Origin: Myxococcota bacterium
Lineage (GTDB): Bacteria; Myxococcota_A; Polyangia; HGW-17; JAJRWW01
Assembly: GCA_024276595.1 (NCBI GenBank)
Contig: JAJRWW010000298.1
Coordinates: 1-5,863, forward strand
Length of the DNA stretch: 5,863 bases
Reading direction: 5' to 3'
Below, in pieces: positions 1 through 5,829 of the stretch. A program made the translations under genes and the position numbers. The stretch's first letter is position 1. Each line of letters opens with the position of its first letter. The notes beneath the pieces are model-generated. The model was not told the DNA's origin, made no database searches, and saw nothing but the letters and a program-made list of their open reading frames with translations.

Positions 1-303
1 ATCCCCTCCCACCGGACCATCTACAGGCTCTACCTGGCCACCTTCGAGGAGAACTTCGCGGAGGTGTTCCGCAGCAGGGAGTACAGCGTGCTCCAGGCCC
101 GGCTGGTGGACTCTGGCCTCAGGTTCAAAAGGCGCCTGGACAGCGCCCTGGAGGACCTCATCGAGGTGCTCCCTGTGCCCACCGACAGCGAGATGAAGGA
201 GCTGTACCGGGCCTTCTACGAGCTCCGCCGCACGGTGAAGGCCCAGCAGCGCCGAATCGATGAGCTGGAGCGCCTGGTGGGCGAGCCACGAAAGGGCAAC
301 TAG
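1..303 (+). CDS. phaE: Class III PHA synthase subunit PhaE, C-terminal part (5' truncated by window)
   Basis: The reading frame is open from base 1 to a TAG stop at 301-303, giving the last 100 residues; the true start lies off the left edge. A GTG at 64 is an in-frame internal valine, and the family-like sequence continues upstream of it, so it is not the start. Visible traits are an aromatic segment (IYRLYLATFEENF), a stretch SREYSVLQARLVDSG, then LEDLIEVLPVPTDSEMKELY and a charged, coiled-coil-like end (ELRRTVKAQQRRIDELERLV). This matches the conserved C-terminus of PhaE as I remember the family. PhaE is non-catalytic; it forms a complex with PhaC on the polyester granule and activates it. 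The identity is strongly supported by the class III phaC nine bases downstream. The gene order phaE-phaC is the one known from cyanobacteria such as Synechocystis, and the reverse of Allochromatium phaC-phaE. Confidence 0.85.
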   Translation: MPSHRTIYRLYLATFEENFAEVFRSREYSVLQARLVDSGLRFKRRLDSALEDLIEVLPVPTDSEMKELYRAFYELRRTVKAQQRRIDELERLVGEPRKGN

Positions 304-307
304 GAGG
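302..307 (+). promoter_or_regulatory. Ribosome binding site of phaC, overlapping the phaE stop
   Basis: AGGAGG lies five bases before the phaC ATG at 313 and shares two bases with the phaE TAG stop at 301-303. This fixes the phaC start. It also suggests that a ribosome finishing phaE can re-initiate on phaC, which would suit subunits of one complex; that coupling is an inference. Confidence 0.85.
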
Positions 308-312
308 GAGCC

Positions 313-1542
313 ATGCACAAGAACCCGACCAAGACCGTGGACGAGGCCCTCCAGAGCTTTTCCGGAGACTGGGTGGACGTCAACCGCAAGTATCTGACCG
401 GCGTGGAGCACCTGCTCTCCATGAAGGACATCCAGGTGGACAACTCCACCAAGCGGGAGGTGCACGTGGAGGACCGGGTGAGGCTGTATCACTACGAGCC
501 ACTCGCCGAGCAGAGATGCCAGGTGCCGGTGCTCATCTGCTACGCCCTCGTCAACCGCTACTACATGATGGACCTGCAGTCCGACCGGAGCCTCATTGGC
601 AATCTCCTGCGTGGCGGGCTGGATGTGTACATCATCGACTGGGGCTACCCCTCCAAGATGGACCAGTTCATCACCATGGAGGACTACATCCTCGGGTACC
701 TCGACGGCTGCGTGGACTTCATTCGCCGGGAGACCGGCCACGAGAAGATAAACCTCCTGGGCGTGTGCCAGGGGGGGACCTTCTCGGCCATCTACGCGTC
801 CCTCCGCCCGGAGAAGATCCTGAACCTGGTCACCATGGTGGCTCCCATCGACTTTCGCAGCGACAACGGCCTGCTCAACATCTGGGCCCAGGACATCGAC
901 GTGGACTCCCTGGTGGACTGCTACGGGGTGGTTCCCGGCTGGTTCATGAACTACGGCTTCTTGATGCTGAAGCCCTTTCAGCTAATCATCGACAAGTACG
1001 TGTCGCTCCTGGACATCATGCACGACCGGGAGGCCCTGTCGAACTTCGTGCGAATGGAGAAGTGGATCTTCGACTCTCCAGGCCAGGCTGGGGAGGCCTT
1101 CCGCAAGTTCATCAAGGACCTGTACCAGGAGAACAAGCTGGTGCGAGGCGAGCTGGAGCTGGGTGGTGAGCGGGTGGACCTCGGGAACCTCACCATGCCC
1201 CTGCTCAACATCTTCGGCACCAAGGATCACCTCGTGCCACCGGAGTGCAGCCGCCCCCTCACTGACCTGGTGGGGTCGGAGGACACGGAGATGATGGAGC
1301 TACCCATAGGCCACATTGGGATGTACGTCTCCTCCAAGTCGCAGAAGGTGCTCGCCCCTCGGATCATCGAGTGGCTCATGGAGCATTCCGTCCCCTCCAA
1401 TCCCGTGAAGAGACCCACCAGCAAGGCAGCGCGGCGCACCTCCGCCAAGGCGGGCTCCGCCAAGGCGGGCTCCACCAAGGCGGGCTCCGCCAAGGCGGGC
1501 TCCACCAGGGCCAAGCCCCGGCCTCGCTCAGGCCGCAGGTGA
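313..1542 (+). CDS. phaC: Class III poly(R)-hydroxyalkanoate synthase, catalytic subunit PhaC, with basic repeat tail
   Basis: Polymerises (R)-3-hydroxyacyl-CoA into polyhydroxyalkanoate with release of CoA, on the surface of cytoplasmic granules and together with PhaE. The protein is 409 residues with an alpha/beta-hydrolase fold. The lipase-like box GVCQGG holds the nucleophile Cys152. Asp305 lies in GTKDHLVPP and His334 in IGHIGMY. From memory, the Allochromatium vinosum enzyme has Cys149, Asp302 and His331, a constant offset of three, so the catalytic core is colinear and intact. Other class III hallmarks are YALVNRYYMMDLQ, VYIIDWGYP and MEKWIFDSPGQAGEAF. The usual length is about 355-365 residues. 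Here the core ends near residue 360 (IIEWLMEHSV) and about 49 extra residues follow. The extra tail has 15 Lys/Arg, no Asp/Glu and repeated SAKAG/STKAG units, resembling histone-like tails of PHA granule proteins. The start is set by the Shine-Dalgarno at 302-307. It forms an operon with phaE. Confidence 0.96.
   Translation: MHKNPTKTVDEALQSFSGDWVDVNRKYLTGVEHLLSMKDIQVDNSTKREVHVEDRVRLYHYEPLAEQRCQVPVLICYALVNRYYMMDLQSDRSLIGNLLRGGLDVYIIDWGYPSKMDQFITMEDYILGYLDGCVDFIRRETGHEKINLLGVCQGGTFSAIYASLRPEKILNLVTMVAPIDFRSDNGLLNIWAQDIDVDSLVDCYGVVPGWFMNYGFLMLKPFQLIIDKYVSLLDIMHDREALSNFVRMEKWIFDSPGQAGEAFRKFIKDLYQENKLVRGELELGGERVDLGNLTMPLLNIFGTKDHLVPPECSRPLTDLVGSEDTEMMELPIGHIGMYVSSKSQKVLAPRIIEWLMEHSVPSNPVKRPTSKAARRTSAKAGSAKAGSTKAGSAKAGSTRAKPRPRSGRR
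1441..1515 (+). repeat. 15-bp tandem repeat encoding SAKAG/STKAG units in the PhaC tail
   Basis: Five consecutive 15-bp units begin at 1441, 1456, 1471, 1486 and 1501. Units 1, 2 and 4 are identical (tccgccaaggcgggc). Unit 3 differs by one base (gcc to acc, Ala to Thr). Unit 5 diverges at its 3' end (tccaccagggccaag, STRAK). They encode residues 377-401 of PhaC. Because the unit is a multiple of three, slippage would change tail length without breaking the frame. The near-identity at synonymous positions suggests recent expansion rather than old divergence. Confidence 0.95.
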
Positions 1543-1650
1543 CCACCGCCCGAGCGTGCTTGGCCAGCTTCAGCCGCACCATCGACCAGAGCATTGGACA
1601 GGCCCTGCCCGGCTGTGCCCTTCCCTGAGGGTCTCGTTGGCACGCGCCGG
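1543..1650. other. Convergent intergenic gap, phaC / acyltransferase
   Basis: These 108 bases separate the phaC TGA (1540-1542) from the stop of the minus-strand acyltransferase (1651-1653). I looked for a stem-loop followed by a T-run on either strand and found only very short self-complementary pieces, such as ccctgaggg near 1623. There is no U-tract. Transcription from both sides must end here or run into the opposing gene, possibly through a Rho-dependent mechanism. No RNA gene or small ORF is convincing. Confidence 0.6.
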
Positions 1651-2838
1651 TCAGCCTCGTGGCGGGCATCCCCGGGGAGCGGTGAGGCTCGCCCTCAATC
1701 GCGCCAGGAGGTCCTCCATGGGGAAGCTTCGCAGGTAGCGGATCGAGGGCGCGAGCTGGAGGCAGAGCCTGTCGCCGGTGGAGTCCACGTACACCAGCCC
1801 GAGCTGGTCCGTGTCGTTGTTGGGGTCGAAGAAGAGGGGACGGAAGAACGGGCGGTGGGTTGCGCCCAGATTGTTGACGATCAGCCGGTCTGTCCTGTCG
1901 TGGGCTCGGCCCTGGGCAGCGGCCAGGGCGCGCCTCAGCATCCAGTCCCGCACGGGCCTGGGCCCGATCAGGCCGTAGACGGCAGCGAGGCGCTCCAGGT
2001 TGGCGCGGAGCCGAGTCGGGTCCCCGCGCTGGCCCGTCAGCGCTCCTGGCGGGCTGGCTCGGAGGCGCTCCACCAGGAGGCCGAGGTTGCCGACCTGGAG
2101 GCGGCCGCGAGGGTCCTTTGCGGCGGCGGGGTCCATTCGAAAGGAGAGCACCTCCAGGCTGCGCTCGCGCCCGGCGGCCCGGTTCGTGGCCTGGGCCGCT
2201 CGCGCCAGGCAGGCGGCGAGCCCCTCGGAGAAGCTCGCTCCGTGAGCCAGGGCCGCCTGCCGCACGCCCTCGAGGTCCAGGTCCAGGCGGTGATACCGGG
2301 CCCAGGGAGCGCGGGCGCGGGCGGCCTCGAGGATGCTCCCTTGTATGGCGCGAAAGCTGCGCTCCCCGGCCGGGTCCAGGAGGGGAGAGGGGGGCTGGTG
2401 GGGCGCGGCCTCCCCTGAGAGGGCATCCAGGCAGGCCCCCAGAAAGCGGAGCGCCAGGGCGCCGTGACCCAGCAGGTGGTCGAAGCGGAGCGCCAGCACC
2501 GAGACGGAGCGATGGGTGAAGAGGTGGAGCTCCCAGTGACGATCCGACAGAGGGTGGTCGTCCAGGAGCTCTCCTGGCACACCCGGCTCCGGGTGGACCC
2601 GAAGGGGGGCCGTGGGGTCGGCCGCCAGCTCCGGGTCGCTCCAGGTTCCGAGCCTCCTGGGGAATCGGTAGCAGAGGCGGCCGAAGACCCCTGTCAACAG
2701 GGGCGCCAGGCGGGCGTGGGTGTACGCCTCCGAGAGGTCCAGCCGCGGTGAGGCCAGCAGGTAGAGCTGCGGCTGAGGCACCAAGAGCCCCGCGAGCAGG
2801 TCCAGCGGATCCAGGGGCAGGGTGGGAGGCAGCACCAT
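1651..2838 (-). CDS. Condensation-like / HxxxD-superfamily acyltransferase, function unknown
   Basis: A 395-residue protein with the layout of CoA-dependent acyltransferases related to NRPS condensation domains, alcohol acetyltransferases and wax ester synthases. The N-terminus (PLDPLDLL, then DLSEAYTHARLAPLLTGVF) looks like the family's substrate-side start. FDHLLGHGALAL at 119-130 falls where HHxxxDG is expected: His121 fits the catalytic His, but the preceding His is Asp120 and the motif Asp is His125. A GRLQVGNLG segment (245-253) and LIVNNLGAT (319-327) resemble the conserved GN and SNLG-type motifs of the second half. A strand-rich end (LGLVYVDSTGDRLCLQL) and a terminal helix follow. 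The ATG at 2838 lies 8 bases after the hemL stop; no strong Shine-Dalgarno is seen, so coupling to hemL is likely. The same frame stays open up to 3864, but that extension is the antisense-frame shadow of hemL. Substrate unknown; superfamily placement fairly likely. Confidence 0.75.
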   Translation of the reverse strand: MVLPPTLPLDPLDLLAGLLVPQPQLYLLASPRLDLSEAYTHARLAPLLTGVFGRLCYRFPRRLGTWSDPELAADPTAPLRVHPEPGVPGELLDDHPLSDRHWELHLFTHRSVSVLALRFDHLLGHGALALRFLGACLDALSGEAAPHQPPSPLLDPAGERSFRAIQGSILEAARARAPWARYHRLDLDLEGVRQAALAHGASFSEGLAACLARAAQATNRAAGRERSLEVLSFRMDPAAAKDPRGRLQVGNLGLLVERLRASPPGALTGQRGDPTRLRANLERLAAVYGLIGPRPVRDWMLRRALAAAQGRAHDRTDRLIVNNLGATHRPFFRPLFFDPNNDTDQLGLVYVDSTGDRLCLQLAPSIRYLRSFPMEDLLARLRASLTAPRGCPPRG

Positions 2839-2846
2839 TGTGGGCG

Positions 2847-4136
2847 CTAGAGGGCCCCGAGGAGCTCGGCCAGGGTCTCGGCCAGGCCCTTCACCTGCTC
2901 GGGACTGTGGGCGGCAGAGAGGAACATAACCTCCCAGCCCGAGGGGGGCAGGTAGTAGCCGCGATCCAGCATGGCGGGATGGATCCGGTTGAAGCGGTCC
3001 ACGGCCTCGGCCTTCACCCGGTCCGAGCGCCTGGGCAGCTCTCCCTCGGCGCAGTGGAGCCAGATGATGGAGCCCACCCGCTTCCAGCGCAACCACGGGG
3101 TGGCGGATCCGGCGTCGGTGAGGGTGGCGTCGAAGGTCTGGCCGAGGGTCTCCAGGCGGTCGTAGACGGCGCCCTCGGCCAGCACGCGCAAGGTGGCCGC
3201 CCCAGCGGCCATGGCCACGGGGTTGCCCGAGAGGGTCCCGGCCTGGTAGACCGGCCCCAGGGGCGCTAGCTGGTCCATGAGCCTCGCCGGTCCTGCCACG
3301 GCGCCAACGGGCATGCCGCCTCCAACGATCTTCCCCAGGGTGACCAGGTCTGGGCGCAGGTCCACGGTGTCGGAGTAGCTGCCGTAGCGCAGCCTGAAGC
3401 CGTTTATCACCTCGTCGGCTATGAGCAGCGTCCCGTGCCTGGTGCACAGCTCCCGCAGCATCCCCAGCAGCTCCGGGCGCTGCTCCAGCAGGCCCGCGTT
3501 CGCCGGCAGCGGCTCGATGATGACCGCGGCCAGCTCGTCTCCGAAGTCTGCGAAGGCGGCCTCCATGGAGGCCTCGTCGTCGAGGGGGATGACCACCGTC
3601 TCGCCGGCAATGGAGGTGGGCACCCCCTTGGAGGTGGCGATGCCGCTGGTGGCCAGGCCGGAGCCGGCCTTGACCAGCAGGCCGTCGGAGTGGCCGTGGT
3701 AGCAGCCCTCGAACTTGAGGATCTTGGGGCGCCCGGTGACCCCCCTGGCGAGGCGCAGGGCCGTCATCACCGCCTCGGTGCCAGAGGAGACGAAGCGCAC
3801 CCGCTCGGCCCCGGGGAGGGCCTCCAGCACCCGCTCCGCGCAGGCCACCTCCCGCGGGCTGCACGCGCCGAAGGTGAGCCCCTCGGCCAGGGCCTCGGTG
3901 ACATCCGCCCGGATGGCCTCTGCCCAGTGGCCCAGCACGAGCGGCCCCCAGGACTGGCAGAAGTCCACGTAGCGGTTGCCGTCCACGTCCACCAGCTCGG
4001 CGCCCTCGCCCCGCCGGAAGAAGATGGGCTGCCCCCCCACCGCGCCGAAGGCGCGAACAGGGGAGCTGACGCCTCCGGGCATGAGGCGCGAGGCCTTCTC
4101 AAAGAGCTCTTTGCTGCGTGCGTACGTTCTGCTCAT
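2847..4136 (-). CDS. hemL: Glutamate-1-semialdehyde 2,1-aminomutase
   Basis: A PLP-dependent cytoplasmic enzyme that converts glutamate-1-semialdehyde into 5-aminolevulinate, the last step of the C5 route to tetrapyrroles. At 429 residues it is full length for the family. Visible hallmarks are the N-terminal PGGVSSPVRAF (20-30), the PLP-phosphate loop SSGTEA (117-122), CYHGHSDG (145-152), IADEVINGFR (239-248, where Asp241 should contact the PLP ring nitrogen), LGKIVGGGMPVG (267-278) with Lys269 as the expected Schiff-base lysine, and QAGTLSGNP (298-306). IADEVINGFR differs slightly from the commoner FDEVMTGFR. The ATG at 4136 overlaps the hemD stop by four bases (ATGA) and has a strong AAGGAGG five bases upstream. 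Its presence implies 5-aminolevulinate comes from glutamyl-tRNA, not from glycine and succinyl-CoA. Confidence 0.97.
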   Translation of the reverse strand: MSRTYARSKELFEKASRLMPGGVSSPVRAFGAVGGQPIFFRRGEGAELVDVDGNRYVDFCQSWGPLVLGHWAEAIRADVTEALAEGLTFGACSPREVACAERVLEALPGAERVRFVSSGTEAVMTALRLARGVTGRPKILKFEGCYHGHSDGLLVKAGSGLATSGIATSKGVPTSIAGETVVIPLDDEASMEAAFADFGDELAAVIIEPLPANAGLLEQRPELLGMLRELCTRHGTLLIADEVINGFRLRYGSYSDTVDLRPDLVTLGKIVGGGMPVGAVAGPARLMDQLAPLGPVYQAGTLSGNPVAMAAGAATLRVLAEGAVYDRLETLGQTFDATLTDAGSATPWLRWKRVGSIIWLHCAEGELPRRSDRVKAEAVDRFNRIHPAMLDRGYYLPPSGWEVMFLSAAHSPEQVKGLAETLAELLGAL

Positions 4137-4903
4137 GGGAGCCTCCTTGGAGGTCTGGGGGTTTTTCCTGCTGGGGGAGCTGCCACCCTCAGGATCGTCT
4201 CCAGGAGATCCCCGGGGGTGACAGATGGGGCCACGTGAACCTCCGCGGCCCCCAGGGCCCTGAGGGATGAGCCCGTGGTGGCGCCAATGGCCACAAAGGG
4301 CGCGCTGGAGGCCAGGCGGGGGTTTGCGCGGCAGAAGGTACGCGCCGCCGAGGGGCTGGCGCAGAGGATGGCGTCGGGAGGCGGGGGCGGCAGCGGAGGT
4401 GGGCGCAGGTCCGCGTGGCGGTACACCTGGAGGGGCAGGGGGATGAGCCCCCCCTCTTGCAGCCCACGTGGGAGCTCTGGTCTCGGGCGGTCTCCCCCCG
4501 GGATGAGCACCCGGGCCTCCGCGCCCAGCCGGGCCACGAGAGCCCGGGCCAGGGCCTCTCCGTTGGCGGGCCGGGCGGTGACCTCTGGAGGGCGGCCGCG
4601 AGCCTCCAGCAGGGCTGCCGTGGAGGGGCCCACGGCGGCGAGGAGCCCTGGCAGCTCCGGGCAGAGCGTCTCCCGGATGAGCGGCTGGTCGAAGAAGCCG
4701 TCCACCGAAGCCCTGCTCGGAAAGGCGATGGCGTCCACGGGGCCTCCCGCTGCCAGCGCCCGAAGGCGGGCCCGGTCCGGGGGCACCGCCTCGGTGGCCA
4801 GGCAGGGATAGGACACGACCTGCAAGCCCTCTGCCTCGAGGAGGGCAGCCAGGCGCTGGTTGTCCTCCTCCCGGCGGGTCAAAACGACGAGATGGGAACG
4901 CAT
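4133..4903 (-). CDS. hemD: Uroporphyrinogen-III synthase
   Basis: Closes the linear hydroxymethylbilane made by HemC, inverting ring D, to give uroporphyrinogen III. At 256 residues it has the usual single-domain-family length. The family is poorly conserved but the pattern is clear: an N-terminal VVLTRREEDNQRLAALLEAEG, DAIAFPSRASVDGFF (57-71), LLAAVGPSTAALLEARG (87-103), VLIPGGDRPRPEL (132-144), a VYR strand end near 160, DAILCASPSAARTF (177-190) and FVAIGATTGSSLRALG (203-218). An unusual proline run, PPPLPPPPP at 168-176, sits about where the second linker between the two lobes is expected. The ATG at 4903 lies inside hemC (25-bp overlap) and gives a family-like N-terminus; only a weak GAGAG precedes it, so coupling to hemC is likely. 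The stop overlaps the hemL start. The proline/arginine-rich last 15 residues look dispensable. Confidence 0.92.
   Translation of the reverse strand: MRSHLVVLTRREEDNQRLAALLEAEGLQVVSYPCLATEAVPPDRARLRALAAGGPVDAIAFPSRASVDGFFDQPLIRETLCPELPGLLAAVGPSTAALLEARGRPPEVTARPANGEALARALVARLGAEARVLIPGGDRPRPELPRGLQEGGLIPLPLQVYRHADLRPPPLPPPPPDAILCASPSAARTFCRANPRLASSAPFVAIGATTGSSLRALGAAEVHVAPSVTPGDLLETILRVAAPPAGKTPRPPRRLP
4142..4148 (-). promoter_or_regulatory. Ribosome binding site of hemL inside the hemD 3' end
   Basis: On the minus strand AAGGAGG is read from 4148 to 4142, five bases before the hemL ATG (4136-4134). It lies within the last codons of hemD, so hemL can be initiated strongly by itself as well as through coupling at the ATGA junction. 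Confidence 0.85.
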
Positions 4904-5829
4904 GGGCTCTCGTGGGCGGCCGGCCCTGGGCTCACCTTGGCGGCCTCGAGGGCCGCCATGGCCTCATTCTCTGCGGTGGCCGCCGGGGCGGTCACGGTGG
5001 CGGCGGCCCAGCGGCCGTCATCGGTGGCGCAGCCGAGCCGGAGGGTGACCTCGTCTCCATGGCCCATGGTCGCCCAGGCGGCGAAGGGGGCGTGGCAGCC
5101 CGCCTCGAAGCGGGCCATGAGCCCCCTCTCCAGGAGGACCGCTCGGTGGGTGGGTGGGTGGTCCAGGCTCCGGGCGGCCACGGCGGCAGCCTCGGATCCC
5201 AGCAGGCTCTCCACCCCCAGGGCGGCCTGGCCAGGGGCGGGGAGCCAGCGCTTAGGATCCAGGGCAAAGGCCACGAACCCCTCGACGGTCGCCTCGAGAC
5301 GGCGCAGGCCGGCCCGGGCCAGCAGGATCGCCGCGAAGTCTCCCTGGCGCAGGCGCTCGAGCCGGGTGGGCACGTTGCCCCGGAGCAGGGTGGGCTGCAG
5401 GTCCGGCTGGAAGTGGCCCAGCAGCGCCCGCCGGCGCAGGGAGGTGGCGCCGATGACTCCGCCCTCCTTCACCGGGAGGCGGCGAGAATCGTCCACCCAG
5501 TCCGGGTGCACGAGCAGCACGTCCTCCACGGTCTCTCGCCGTGGCACGGCCACCAGGGCGAGGCGCGGATCCAGCGTCGTGGGCAGGTCCTTGAGGCTGT
5601 GCACGGCGAGGTCCGCTGCGCCCTCCAAAATGGCCTGCTCGATCTCCTTGGTGAAGAAGCCCTGGTCGCTGCCTCCCTGCAGGGGGATGTCCAGCACCCG
5701 GTCGCCCGTGGAGGTGACCTGGTGCAGCACGGCGGGGACCCCCAGGTTGGCGGCCACCCATCGGGCCTGCCACAGGGCGAGCCTGGAGGAGCGGGTGGAG
5801 ATGCGTATGGGAGCTTTTGTCTGGGTCAT
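4879..5829 (-). CDS. hemC: Hydroxymethylbilane synthase (porphobilinogen deaminase)
   Basis: Joins four porphobilinogen molecules into hydroxymethylbilane, using a covalently bound dipyrromethane cofactor, in the cytoplasm. The 316-residue protein is full length. Hallmarks are ISTRSSRLALWQA (10-22), GGSDQGFFTKEIEQAIL (52-68), AVHSLKDLPT (75-84, with Asp81 matching the catalytic Asp84 of E. coli), GATSLRRRALL (127-137) and LRGNVPTRLERL (149-160), whose arginines bind the pyrrole carboxylates. LPAPGQAALGVE (196-207) and FEAGCHAPFA (241-250) follow; Cys245 is the cofactor attachment site, matching E. coli Cys242. The ATG at 5829 has a GGAGG four bases upstream and overlaps the preceding gene's stop by ATGA. 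Its last codons overlap the hemD start by 25 bp, so the extreme C-terminal residues (ESPCVPISSF) are probably set by hemD rather than by HemC function. Confidence 0.97.
   Translation of the reverse strand: MTQTKAPIRISTRSSRLALWQARWVAANLGVPAVLHQVTSTGDRVLDIPLQGGSDQGFFTKEIEQAILEGAADLAVHSLKDLPTTLDPRLALVAVPRRETVEDVLLVHPDWVDDSRRLPVKEGGVIGATSLRRRALLGHFQPDLQPTLLRGNVPTRLERLRQGDFAAILLARAGLRRLEATVEGFVAFALDPKRWLPAPGQAALGVESLLGSEAAAVAARSLDHPPTHRAVLLERGLMARFEAGCHAPFAAWATMGHGDEVTLRLGCATDDGRWAAATVTAPAATAENEAMAALEAAKVSPGPAAHESPCVPISSF

Noticed and set aside
64..303. GTG at 64 as the start of a separate 79-residue gene
   Set aside because: The frame is open from base 1 with PhaE-like sequence before the GTG, and no Shine-Dalgarno precedes it.
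516..1169. 217-codon alternate-frame ORF inside phaC
   Set aside because: It overlaps the intact catalytic core of PhaC on the same strand and its product is Arg/Pro/Gly/His-rich with no motif.
1654..1688. Possible stem-loop (agcctc...gaggct) around a CCCCGGGG palindrome
   Set aside because: The stem is only about six pairs with a long loop, there is no T-run, and it lies within the 3' coding end of the acyltransferase.
1594..2418. 274-codon plus-strand frame antisense to the acyltransferase
   Set aside because: Low-complexity product with no recognisable motif; the minus strand has acyltransferase-like signatures over the same region.
2839..3864. Upstream extension of the acyltransferase frame to a 737-residue protein
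   Set aside because: Residues before the ATG at 2838 are Gly/Pro/Arg-rich and come from reading hemL out of frame; the family-like sequence starts just after 2838.
3435..4238. 267-codon plus-strand frame antisense to hemL
   Set aside because: Gly/Ala/Glu-rich shadow of an unambiguous GSA aminomutase gene.
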